Part shown: positions 8,737 through 16,659 of the stretch, in pieces
Numbering within the stretch: the stretch's first letter is position 1
Layout: each line of letters opens with the position of its first letter
NCBI GenBank assembly: GCA_913058335.1
Contig: CAJXPX010000009.1
Coordinates: forward strand, 62,001 to 126,000
Length of the DNA: 64,000 nt
Origin: an uncultured Hyphomonadaceae bacterium
GTDB taxonomy: Bacteria > Pseudomonadota > Alphaproteobacteria > Caulobacterales > Maricaulaceae
Direction: 5' to 3'
Notes under the pieces: generated by a model
The model's database searches: none
The model's input: the letters and a program-made list of their open reading frames with translations, nothing else
Told to the model about the DNA's origin: nothing
Program-made: the position numbers and the translations under genes

Positions 8737-9369
8737 ATGGCTACTGAGAAAAAATCGACCGGCAAGAAATCCGGGGCGAAAAAGTCGACTAAAAAGAAGT
8801 CCAAATCATCTTTCCGCGTTGGTCAACACGTGGTCTACCCGGCACATGGCGTCGGCGAGGTTACAGGCATTGAACAGGAAGTCATCGCCGGTTTTGACAT
8901 AGAAGTGTATGTTGTAAAATTTGAGCAAGACAAGATGACCCTGCGCGTCCCCACAGACAAAGCGGCTAACTCCGGTATGCGCGCGCTCTCAAATGAGTTG
9001 ATATTGAAAGACGCCTTCACAACGCTGAAAGGCCGCGCTCGTATTAAGCGCACAATGTGGTCTCGTCGCGCTCAGGAATATGAAGCCAAGATCAATTCGG
9101 GTGATCTTATCCTTGTCTCTGAGGTTGTGCGTGACCTTCACCGCACAGATGAGCAACCCGAGCAAAGTTATTCTGAGCGTCAGCTTTATGAATCCGCCAT
9201 TGATCGGATGGTTCGCGAAGTCGCTGCCATTAACAAAACTTCCCGCGATGTCGCCCTTAGCGACGTCTTGGAAACATTAACCACAGCTCGAAACCGTCAA
9301 GCCGCAAAAGCAGCGAAAGAGGCAGAAGCCAAAGCCGCTGAAGAAGGTGAAGAAGACGAAGCCGCTTAA
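8737..9369 (+). CDS. carD: CarD family RNA polymerase-binding regulator
   Basis: A 210-residue transcription factor. After a Lys/Ser-rich N-terminal tail (about 25 residues) comes the RNA polymerase-interaction domain with the CarD/Mfd motif FRVGQHVVYPAHGVGEV, then the helical DNA-binding part ending in an Ala/Glu/Lys-rich tail. CarD binds the beta subunit lobe and stabilises open complexes at rRNA and growth promoters. Start at ATG 8737 agrees with family members; a further 29 upstream codons without similarity are in frame. A terminator follows at 9395-9426. Confidence 0.94.
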   Translation: MATEKKSTGKKSGAKKSTKKKSKSSFRVGQHVVYPAHGVGEVTGIEQEVIAGFDIEVYVVKFEQDKMTLRVPTDKAANSGMRALSNELILKDAFTTLKGRARIKRTMWSRRAQEYEAKINSGDLILVSEVVRDLHRTDEQPEQSYSERQLYESAIDRMVREVAAINKTSRDVALSDVLETLTTARNRQAAKAAKEAEAKAAEEGEEDEAA

Positions 9370-9394
9370 CCTACGTTAGAAGGGTGTGTTTCGA

Positions 9395-9426
9395 GGGTCA
9401 AACCTTCTCGGTTTGGCCCATTTTTA
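9395..9426 (+). terminator. Terminator of carD
   Basis: Stem GGGTCAAACC (9395-9404) and GGTTTGGCCC (9410-9419) around TTCTC, with five T after one A. Confidence 0.88.
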
Positions 9427-9520
9427 TGTATAATTTCCTGGCTTCTATGTTAAAGTGACTTGCAACCTTCGCGTTTCATTCTGATATTATTTTTAATAAT
9501 AATTAAGGGTGAAACGTTCC

Positions 9521-11197
9521 ATGCACACAAAAATATTCCTCATTTCAATGGTCAGCGCTTCAGCACTTGCGCTCGCCTCCTGCGGAGGTGGTGGAGGCGG
9601 CGGTGGAAATGTCGTCGTAACGCCTCCCCCTCCCCCGCCAACGCCCGAAAGTACAGGGCCGACATATATGGCCGGAACATTCGAGGATTCGAGCGCATTT
9701 AAAAATCAATGCGAAGTTGTCCGTACCGGAACGGATTCCGACGGGAACCCCTTCCCTGATCAATCAGGCTCTACATTGGAAGAAAATTTTTGGCTTCGGT
9801 CCTGGTCAAATGAAACTTATCTTTGGAACCGTGAGATTGAAGATCAAGACCCGGGCAATTTCAATTCCCCCGTAAGCTATTTTCCTGAGCTGAAAACATT
9901 TGAAAGAACAGCGTCTGGAGAGTTCAAAGATGATTTTCATTTTAGCCAGCCCACATCAGAGTTTTTAGAACAACGTAACAATGCCCCAAGCTCAGGGTAT
10001 GGCGCTCGGTTTATTGCTGTAAACGGACAAAACACGCCGCCCCGAGACTTCCGTGTTTTATACACTGAAAGCGACTCTCCCGCTTCGGACATCGTAAACG
10101 GCCAAGTGAATTTACCCCGCGGTACAAAAATTATCGAAATTGATGGCGTGAGTGTCGTTAACAGTAATGATGTCGACGCTCTTAATAACGGGCTGTTTCC
10201 AAACACAGCCGGTGAAACGCATACATTTGTGGTTCAAGATGTCGGCTCGACCTCCACTCGTACAATAATGCTGACCTCAGAAGATATCGCCCCTGAACCG
10301 GTCAATCGAACAAAAGTTCTAAACCTGCAAAATGGCGACAAAGTCGGTTACATATTGTTTAATACTTTCAGCCCGCTCGCCTCTGAAAAGTCATTGGCAG
10401 ATGCCTTTACGAATTTGAGTACACAAGGCATTGATGATCTGATCCTTGATATGCGGTATAATGGCGGAGGGCTTCTCGCCGTTGCATCGCAGCTTAGCTA
10501 TATGGTTGCCGGCGACGCTCGAACGGACGGTAAGACCTTTGAACTTCTTCAATACAATGATGATGCCATGGGGACGAATCCCACAAATGAAAGTAACAAT
10601 CAGGTCGAACCTATTCCTTTTATTGATGAAGGGGTCGGATTCTCTTTGCCCGAAGGCCAAAAACTTAGCACAGTAAACCTGCCTCGTATATTCATCTTGT
10701 CTACAGGAAACACATGTTCGGCGAGTGAAGCGGTCATTAACGGTCTTCGCGGCATTGATGTCGAAATTATCCTGATTGGCGACATAACTTGCGGCAAACC
10801 TTATGGCTTCCTGCCGACCGACAATTGCGGTGAAACTTATTACACGATCCAGTTCCGCGGAGTTAATGATAAAGGTTTCGGAGATTATTCGGACGGATTT
10901 GTTCCGGAAGATAATAATTTCAATTTCGGGGAACGCGTCAAAGGCTGCACCATTGGAGATGATATCGAAAATGAGTTGGGCAACCAAAATGAGGCCTTAT
11001 TGAATGCGGCGCTCTTTTATCGTGAAAATAATAATTGCCCGACAACCTCCGGCGCAAAGATTTCTCAAACGATAAGTTCAAAGGCGCAATACAATTCAGA
11101 ATTTGCCCTCATACCGCCGCAGGAGAGGCCCGAACGAAGCGTTCTGCTTAATAATCGGGATTTAACCTTGCCAGAAGGATATGTATTTAAAGAATAA
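9521..11197 (+). CDS. S41-family (C-terminal processing type) peptidase, lipoprotein
   Basis: A 558-residue exported serine protease. A short signal peptide ends in the lipobox LASC followed by a run of glycines, then a Pro-rich linker (PPPPPPTPE), so it is probably anchored in a membrane by lipid. A PDZ-like part lies around residues 190-260. The S41 catalytic region follows: DMRYNGGG, then ILSTGNTCSASEAVING, where the Ser after Cys is the likely nucleophile, and ITCGKPYGF with the likely catalytic Lys. Several extra cysteines suggest disulfides. ATG 9521 is preferred over GTG 9509 because AAGGG lies about 11 nt before it. The gene stands alone with its own terminator. Substrate unknown. Confidence 0.9.
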   Translation: MHTKIFLISMVSASALALASCGGGGGGGGNVVVTPPPPPPTPESTGPTYMAGTFEDSSAFKNQCEVVRTGTDSDGNPFPDQSGSTLEENFWLRSWSNETYLWNREIEDQDPGNFNSPVSYFPELKTFERTASGEFKDDFHFSQPTSEFLEQRNNAPSSGYGARFIAVNGQNTPPRDFRVLYTESDSPASDIVNGQVNLPRGTKIIEIDGVSVVNSNDVDALNNGLFPNTAGETHTFVVQDVGSTSTRTIMLTSEDIAPEPVNRTKVLNLQNGDKVGYILFNTFSPLASEKSLADAFTNLSTQGIDDLILDMRYNGGGLLAVASQLSYMVAGDARTDGKTFELLQYNDDAMGTNPTNESNNQVEPIPFIDEGVGFSLPEGQKLSTVNLPRIFILSTGNTCSASEAVINGLRGIDVEIILIGDITCGKPYGFLPTDNCGETYYTIQFRGVNDKGFGDYSDGFVPEDNNFNFGERVKGCTIGDDIENELGNQNEALLNAALFYRENNNCPTTSGAKISQTISSKAQYNSEFALIPPQERPERSVLLNNRDLTLPEGYVFKE

Positions 11198-11202
11198 ATT
11201 TC

Positions 11203-11226
11203 AGGGGGCTTAGGCCCCTTTTTCTT
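11203..11226 (+). terminator. Terminator of the S41 peptidase gene
   Basis: AGGGGGC (11203-11209) pairs with GCCCCTT (11214-11220) around TTAG, followed by T-rich sequence. Confidence 0.8.
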
Positions 11227-11234
11227 ACCCAAAC

Positions 11235-12044
11235 TCAACTTAAGTCACGGTGGGTAAACTCCAAAGCTTGTGGATGATCTAGCCACATAACCGGGCCGTT
11301 ATAAAGCTCCACCCACCCCCTAACGCGTATGCGGCGCCCTTCCATATCCTCAAGGTCAATTTCGGCTTTTTCAAATTTTCGGCGATCCCGCCTTGCAATA
11401 GAGACAGTAAAATCGGTTTTATAGTCAGACCCGAAATTTAGAAAGGTCATATCTCTCACCTGCGCCGCAGATATAATCAATCCTTCTACTATTTGAAAGC
11501 TATCGACATATTGCGCGAGCGGATTGGGGGCCGGCGCTCTGACCTTAAAATCATTGCTCTGCCAAAGTCCGCGGCCGGCCTGTCGCGCCACATCTTCGCT
11601 TTCTAAAAGAGTCTCTATTTGCCAAGCTGTGTCGGCGTAAGACCTGACCCGGCCATATCCTAACCTTATCATTTCCAATTGAACCCATTGATCTGGTGAA
11701 CCATCGGGCTTTAAAGTATAAACCTGCGCTAAGGCCCGCCCATAACGATCTCGTTTCGGGCCTGTATAACTCAATCCGATATGTCGCCCTTCAAGCAGTG
11801 CCGCGAGAGCCAAGGTCGCGGCCTTTGCATAATCCTGTTCTTTTTCGGGAGCGAAAATATTGGCTAAACGCACTTTGAGGCCAGAGCCGAGGACGAAACT
11901 ATCTCCATCGATAATCCGGGCTAATTTCCCAAAGTCTTCTAATTCCACAGTAGGCGTAGCCAGTACGCGGCCCGCCAAACAAAAAGAACCACTGCCCAGA
12001 AGGACAGCTCGACGGTTAAACAAATTTGGTACTTGCGCCAACAC
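11235..12044 (-). CDS. Exported thermonuclease-family (SNase-like) protein
   Basis: A 269-residue protein with an N-terminal export signal (RRAVLLGSGSFCLAGRVLA; the double Arg hints at Tat export) and an SNase-like domain: RIIDGDSFVL, VRLANIFAPE, and KRDRYGRALAQVY hold the Asp/Arg/Glu/Arg positions of staphylococcal-type nucleases. A C-terminal extension of about 100 residues (from residue ~165) ends in a beta-rich part with WVELYNGPVMWLDHP, typical of alphaproteobacterial members. The start is GTG at 12042-12044 with only a weak ribosome binding site, so a few residues either way are possible. Likely role: nuclease in the envelope, though activity is not proven for this subgroup. Confidence 0.85.
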   Translation of the reverse strand: MLAQVPNLFNRRAVLLGSGSFCLAGRVLATPTVELEDFGKLARIIDGDSFVLGSGLKVRLANIFAPEKEQDYAKAATLALAALLEGRHIGLSYTGPKRDRYGRALAQVYTLKPDGSPDQWVQLEMIRLGYGRVRSYADTAWQIETLLESEDVARQAGRGLWQSNDFKVRAPAPNPLAQYVDSFQIVEGLIISAAQVRDMTFLNFGSDYKTDFTVSIARRDRRKFEKAEIDLEDMEGRRIRVRGWVELYNGPVMWLDHPQALEFTHRDLS

Positions 12045-12126
12045 CGGAGAAATAAAGCGTATTTTCTTAGAAGAGTCGACTCTGCCATTGGCGAGTCTAA
12101 ATGATATTGGTATGAACCGCTGTGCA

Positions 12127-12200
12127 GTCCCCGTAGCTCAGTCGGATAGAGCGCAGGATTCCTAATCCTGAGGCCACTGGTTCGAATCCAGTCGGGGACG
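12127..12200 (+). tRNA. tRNA-Arg (anticodon CCT)
   Basis: Complete cloverleaf: acceptor GTCCCCG/CGGGGAC, D-arm GCTCAGTCGGATAGAGC, anticodon stem CAGGA/TCCTG with loop TTCCTAA (anticodon CCT, reading AGG), T-arm TGGTTCGAATCCA. CCA is not encoded: CAC follows the discriminator G. The gene is divergent from the nuclease gene. Confidence 0.96.
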
Positions 12201-12272
12201 CACGCAACCGACTAAACTTATTGTAGAACACGTGTACCGAAGCGAGTAAGGTCGCAAGAGAACACAGAAAGG

Positions 12273-12830
12273 CTAGCCCCTTTTTTTTACCCAAGGCATC
12301 ATTCGGACGAACACATTATCTTTATTCACAAAATGATGTTTCATCGCTGCTCCAAAATGAAGCAAAATAAGCCCGATAGTCAGCTTGCCGATATTGCCGT
12401 GCAGAAACTCAAATGTTTCTTCCAGGTCTTTACTCTCGGGAATAAAAGGCAAATCCGGCCAAGCTATGGTCCAGAAAAGCTCGGTCGGAATTGGCAAAGG
12501 CGAAGCGCTCACCATAGCCCAGCCCAGCAACGGCATCCCGATCATAATCACGTAAAACGCGATATGCGTAAACTTAGCCGCTAAGATTTCCCACTTTTCC
12601 ATATCCTTTGGCAAAGCTGGCGGCCTATGGAGCAATCGCCAAACAAGCCGAAAGATCGACAATAAAAGCACCATAATTCCAAAACTTTTATGAAGCTGAT
12701 AAAGGACGAAGCGGTTTGGCGTATTCGGGTTGGTCATCAACAACCCGAAAATAATCAAACCTATAATTAAAACCGCAATCGTCCAGTGAAGAACAATTGC
12801 GATTTTGGAGTAGCGGGTTTGGGCCGCCAT
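12273..12830 (-). CDS. Cytochrome b561
   Basis: A 185-residue membrane di-haem cytochrome of the bacterial b561 family with four transmembrane helices. Candidate haem ligands are His15 in VLHWTIAVLI, the His in YQLHKSFG, the His in KFTHIAFY, and the C-terminal HFGAAMKHHF. Bacterial b561 proteins pass electrons between quinol and periplasmic acceptors, sometimes superoxide. It lies 5 bp behind the yceI gene on the same strand. This YceI-b561 pairing is common and suggests a shared quinone or isoprenoid-linked function. Confidence 0.92.
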   Translation of the reverse strand: MAAQTRYSKIAIVLHWTIAVLIIGLIIFGLLMTNPNTPNRFVLYQLHKSFGIMVLLLSIFRLVWRLLHRPPALPKDMEKWEILAAKFTHIAFYVIMIGMPLLGWAMVSASPLPIPTELFWTIAWPDLPFIPESKDLEETFEFLHGNIGKLTIGLILLHFGAAMKHHFVNKDNVFVRMMPWVKKRG

Positions 12831-12835
12831 GGTTT

Positions 12836-13648
12836 TTATTGCTCGGAATCGGTTTCTGTTTGAGTATCTGTCTCTGCATCAGCTTCCATCTCTGCTGAGC
12901 CTTCTTTCGCAAATTCCATCTCAATCATGATTTTGACGTCATCGCCAACATTTGGCGTATAAGCATCCACACCGAAATCGGATCGTTTAATGTATCCTGA
13001 AGCGGAGATACCGAACATATCTACCCCTGATTGGAAATTCTGACCAACCTTGGTGACTTTCCCTTTAAATGTCACCGGTTTGGTAACGCCTTTAATCGTC
13101 AAATCACCAGTTACGGATCCAGATCCCATGAGGGCCTGTTCCACATCAGTACTGATGAATGTAATTGTTGGAAAAGTTTCAGCTTCAAAGAAATCCGCGC
13201 TTAGTAAATGCTCGTCAAACTTTTCGACGCCGCTATCGATTGAATTAACAGGAATTGTCACATTCAAAGTCGACGCTTCCGGATTTTCATTGTCGAAGAC
13301 AATTGTCGCGTCGGTTTCGCCCCATCGCAGAATAGGATTAGAGTAACCTTGGTGGGAATAGCTAAAGGCAATATAGGCATGACCTTGATCTTCCGTATAG
13401 GTGCCTGATGGGAGTTCGGACAAATCCGCTCCAGGCTTATCCATCTTACCTTTAACGTCAGAAACAACTTTATCTGTCGCATTTTTTGTCTTCTCAGTCG
13501 CGGATGCAACAGCCGTTTTAGATTCTTGGGCCGCCGCCGCAGTTGATTCCTTAACTTGATCAGCAGTCGAATTGGCGTCTGCACATCCGGTAAAAGCTGT
13601 CGCTGCGATTAACGCCGTCGTCGTATAAAAATATTTCATAGTCGTCAT
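12836..13648 (-). CDS. yceI: YceI family lipid-binding lipoprotein
   Basis: A 270-residue exported protein. The signal peptide ends in a lipobox-like FTGC, so it is probably a lipoprotein. About 60 residues of Ala/Lys/Thr/Asp-rich linker follow, then a YceI beta-barrel domain with family features: AYIAFSYSHQGYSNPILRW, then SGVEKFDEHLLSADFFEAETFPTITF and GDLTIKGVTKPVTF. YceI domains bind long isoprenoids such as quinones. It ends in an acidic Glu/Thr-rich tail. It is the first gene of a two-gene operon with cytochrome b561. The long helical linker is unusual for a plain YceI protein. Confidence 0.92.
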   Translation of the reverse strand: MTTMKYFYTTTALIAATAFTGCADANSTADQVKESTAAAAQESKTAVASATEKTKNATDKVVSDVKGKMDKPGADLSELPSGTYTEDQGHAYIAFSYSHQGYSNPILRWGETDATIVFDNENPEASTLNVTIPVNSIDSGVEKFDEHLLSADFFEAETFPTITFISTDVEQALMGSGSVTGDLTIKGVTKPVTFKGKVTKVGQNFQSGVDMFGISASGYIKRSDFGVDAYTPNVGDDVKIMIEMEFAKEGSAEMEADAETDTQTETDSEQ

Positions 13649-13712
13649 AATGTCTCTCCTGATTGACTTGTTGGCGGCTAAACTGCTCTATCCGATTAAA
13701 CTCATTTGTTTC

Positions 13713-15035
13713 CTAAAATGATGCCCGTTTAAAGCTCTTCAACTTACCCTCCAATAAACTCCAATCGTCATGCGTTGCAATTGGTTCCCATAATTCTCCG
13801 ATTTCTTCGTAAATAAGGGTAGCCGGCGCTTCTCCTTTCGGGCGCTCTGACACAGTTTCGTATTGGCTATACTCCGCCCGCCAATTGCTAAAGGCCGCGC
13901 CGTAAACTTCTTTTTCCGAGGCGCCTCCCTGCCAATCATGCCAGAAATGCGGCCAGTTTACTTGGCTTTCTTCCAAGAGACGAAAAGTTGAGAGAACGAA
14001 CTCTGTATCCACCTCCAAATTCTTAGGTTGAAGTGCCAAGCGGCGAAAAACATGATCTCGAAGGGCTGTTTGGTAGGCGGGGGCAAAGCTTTCAAGAGAT
14101 TTCAAAAGAGTCTGATCCTCTGTTACCAATGACAAGCTTTGCGCCAATTGCGCTAAATTCCAATACATGGTCTCAGGCTGCCGGGAAAAGGCGTAGAGCC
14201 CATTATGATCGAAATAGGCTGCCGTCATACCTGATTTCAACGTGGGTAGAAAACGGTAGGGACCGTAATCAAAACTTTCTCCCGTAATATTCATATTGTC
14301 GGTGTTCATAACGCCGTGAACAAAGCCGGCGGCCATCCACCCCGCCACCATATCTGCACTGCTTAGGCAAACCTGTTCCAGCAGCTCTGCCGCGTCATTG
14401 GCGTCTGGATAGAAATGTTTAAGGCAGTATTGAACGAGGCTCTCTATCGCCTCTCGGTCGGTGAAAAAGGCATGACGCTGAAACGTGCCAAATCGAATAT
14501 GGCTGTGATTACACCGTACTAAAACCGCAGATCGTGTCGGAGAGGGTTCATCCCCTCGGATAAGGTCTTCGCCTGTTTCTATCAGGCTCAGACTGCGAGA
14601 CGTATTGACCCCTAAATGCTCAAGGTAACGGGTGGCGAGCACTTCGCGAACGCCCCCCAAAAGCGTGAGCCTTCCATCACCGCGGCGGGAATAAGGAGTC
14701 TGGCCGGACCCTTTCGTCCCAAGGTCCAAAAGCCTCCCCTGCGAATCATAAAGTTGCGCATATAAAAAGCCCCGCCCGTCTCCGAGATCGGAATTATAAT
14801 GCCGGAATTGATGGCCATGATACCGCATCGCCAAGGGCTTGTTCAAATTTCCGGGCAAAGGCTCAAATCGTCCGAAATGAGCAATCCAGTCTGCCTCTTT
14901 CTTCGGCAGTCCGAGGCTTGTCGCTAAATCAGTATCTGCGTAGCGCAACAGGGTTTTTGGAAACTCGGCAGGCTCTACGGGGTCGTAAAACTCCCCCCCT
15001 AATTCATAAATCGCTTTGGCAGGTCGATAGGCTAT
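13713..15035 (-). CDS. selO: Protein adenylyltransferase SelO (YdiU family), apparent ATA start
   Basis: Pseudokinase-fold enzyme that transfers AMP to Ser, Thr or Tyr of proteins. The conserved core is present: LDLGTKGSGQTPYSR with the Lys near residue 108, GGVREVLAT, and NTDNMNITGESFDYGPY with Asn247 and Asp256 (numbering from the ATA). The first standard start in frame is a TTG at 14948, but the 29 codons before it encode the family N-terminus (YRPAK, FYDPVEPAEFPKTLLRY). Between the in-frame stop (TGA) and that region the frame has no ATG, GTG or TTG. An ATA at 15033-15035 overlaps the stop of the upstream esterase and has AGGAGA 6 nt before it. The product is 440 residues from there; its C-terminus is shorter than in E. 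coli SelO. Confidence 0.88.
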   Translation of the reverse strand: MAYRPAKAIYELGGEFYDPVEPAEFPKTLLRYADTDLATSLGLPKKEADWIAHFGRFEPLPGNLNKPLAMRYHGHQFRHYNSDLGDGRGFLYAQLYDSQGRLLDLGTKGSGQTPYSRRGDGRLTLLGGVREVLATRYLEHLGVNTSRSLSLIETGEDLIRGDEPSPTRSAVLVRCNHSHIRFGTFQRHAFFTDREAIESLVQYCLKHFYPDANDAAELLEQVCLSSADMVAGWMAAGFVHGVMNTDNMNITGESFDYGPYRFLPTLKSGMTAAYFDHNGLYAFSRQPETMYWNLAQLAQSLSLVTEDQTLLKSLESFAPAYQTALRDHVFRRLALQPKNLEVDTEFVLSTFRLLEESQVNWPHFWHDWQGGASEKEVYGAAFSNWRAEYSQYETVSERPKGEAPATLIYEEIGELWEPIATHDDWSLLEGKLKSFKRASF

Positions 15036-16000
15036 ACGGCTTCTCCTGCCATTTCAGTGATAGATTTTACAGGTTCATCAAGGGCGTAAGTCCGAATAAA
15101 CTCGGCCACATCCAGAGGAATTGTTCGGCCCTTCGGAAAGACGCGGGAAAAGTTCAAAAATCCATGGGGCATTGCCTTCTCATGGTGATATTTAACCTTT
15201 ACCCCGTGACAGGACATATTGTCGGCATACAGCTTACCCTCATCCCGCAGCGGGTCGAGCCCGCAAGTCAGCACATAAGCCGGAGGAAGGCCGCGCAAGT
15301 TTTTCTCGAACAGCGGAGACAACCGTGTCTCGTTCGCATTGGCTCCGGCGACATAATGTTCATTGATGAATTTCAGCGCCATAAATCCGAATTGCAGCCA
15401 ATCCTGCGGGCCGGGCTTAGGCGGCTTAAAGTTCGTCAGTTGCATCAGAGGATATAGCAGAATCTGGGCATGAATATCATTGCGGTATTTCTGCGCGAGA
15501 TAAGCGCTCATGTTTCCGCCCGCACTATCGCCGCCAATCGAAAGGGACGATGGATCAATACCGTAGGCATCTTTCCCCTCGCCGGATAAAGCCCATTTCA
15601 GAACAGTTTCACAATCAATCGGTCCGGCCGGATAGGGATATTCAGGGGCAAGACGGTAATCCACCGATAACACCCGCATATTTGCGCCATTGGCTATCCG
15701 CAGAGTGATCGCTTCATGACTTTCAATAGAACAGGTCACAAACCCGCCGCCGTGGAAATAAATTAGGGTTGGCCCCGCCACGTCGTCTGCGCCAAACGGG
15801 ATATATAGCCGAACAGGAACATCGCAGCTCTCCCCCGGCACGTTAAAATCCAGAACATCCTGCATTTTCGGACCGGGATGGTCGAATTGATTGGTTAACC
15901 GGCGGATATTATTGTGAATAGAATATATCTTATCAGGATCGAATTTTAAGCGTTCGAACCTCTCGCGGAAGTTATCAGCAAATTCTCTGGGACTGAACAT
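15032..16000 (-). CDS. Alpha/beta hydrolase, hormone-sensitive lipase-type esterase
   Basis: A 322-residue carboxylesterase of the HSL (family IV) type: oxyanion-hole motif HGGG in YFHGGGFV, nucleophile motif GDSAGG, acidic residue in CGLDPLRDEG and catalytic His in KAMPHGFLNF. No signal peptide, so cytoplasmic. The likely substrates are short or medium acyl esters. Its stop codon overlaps the proposed selO start, which suggests translational coupling. It is part of a minus-strand run with the acyl-CoA synthetase and DUF924 genes, but a 98-bp gap separates it from DUF924. Confidence 0.93.
   Translation of the reverse strand: MFSPREFADNFRERFERLKFDPDKIYSIHNNIRRLTNQFDHPGPKMQDVLDFNVPGESCDVPVRLYIPFGADDVAGPTLIYFHGGGFVTCSIESHEAITLRIANGANMRVLSVDYRLAPEYPYPAGPIDCETVLKWALSGEGKDAYGIDPSSLSIGGDSAGGNMSAYLAQKYRNDIHAQILLYPLMQLTNFKPPKPGPQDWLQFGFMALKFINEHYVAGANANETRLSPLFEKNLRGLPPAYVLTCGLDPLRDEGKLYADNMSCHGVKVKYHHEKAMPHGFLNFSRVFPKGRTIPLDVAEFIRTYALDEPVKSITEMAGEAV
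15042..15047 (-). promoter_or_regulatory. Shine-Dalgarno AGGAGA deciding the selO start
   Basis: AGGAGA on the minus strand (complement of 15042-15047), inside the last codons of the esterase gene, 6 nt upstream of the ATA at 15033-15035. The spacing is ideal for initiation at that codon and fits no other start codon nearby. Confidence 0.75.
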
Positions 16001-16098
16001 AGGCTAGTTATACCGAAGGGAAGACGAGAGGCCTAGCGGCGTTTCGCATAGATTGTGAAATTGTAAGAGATCACAATTTGGCGCGTTTTTGTCAGTCA

Positions 16099-16656
16099 TC
16101 AAGGTGAGTATCCGCCGTTGTCCAAAAATTGTTTCTCTTCGGCTGTGTTTTCCCGTTTCAAAATGGAATTCCGGTGCGGAAAACGGCCGAACCGCTCTAT
16201 AAGTTTGCGGTGCTCTTTCGCATGATGCAGCGTATTCCCATCCTCCAAACGAGAGTCACATAGCTCAACGCATTTATTTTGGGCTATTATATCCTCAGCA
16301 TGCATGAAGGGCATATAAATAAAGGCACGGCGAGTTTGATCAATTTTCAAATCCCATCCCTTTTCGACGACGCGGGCAGAAATCCCTAAGGCGAAACCGT
16401 CCCAAGCAAACGCCCCTGGCGTGTCACGATACATATTGCGAGGGAACTGATCGAGGGCGATAATGAGGGCAAGGGTGCTATCAACATCGTTCTCCCAATC
16501 ATGTGTATTCTGCTTAGAAAAGGAGGCCGCCAAATTTGTCGCCGTGGTTTCAAATCGCTGCCGAATTTCTGAATCAAAGGCAGATGTTGCCTGAAACCAA
16601 TATTTTTTTGGGGTCTCTTCAAACCAAAAAGAAAGAATATTTGCCGGTGTCTTCAT
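16099..16656 (-). CDS. DUF924 family protein
   Basis: A 185-residue helical protein with the DUF924 start ILSFWFEETPKKYWF, the internal LALIIALDQFPRNMYRDTPG and a C-terminal RFGRFPHRNSILKRENTAEE-type segment. The family adopts a TPR-like fold and has no established function. It lies 3 bp downstream of the acyl-CoA synthetase, so the two are surely one transcript. No catalytic motif can be recognised. Confidence 0.9.
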   Translation of the reverse strand: MKTPANILSFWFEETPKKYWFQATSAFDSEIRQRFETTATNLAASFSKQNTHDWENDVDSTLALIIALDQFPRNMYRDTPGAFAWDGFALGISARVVEKGWDLKIDQTRRAFIYMPFMHAEDIIAQNKCVELCDSRLEDGNTLHHAKEHRKLIERFGRFPHRNSILKRENTAEEKQFLDNGGYSP

Positions 16657-16659
16657 GAC

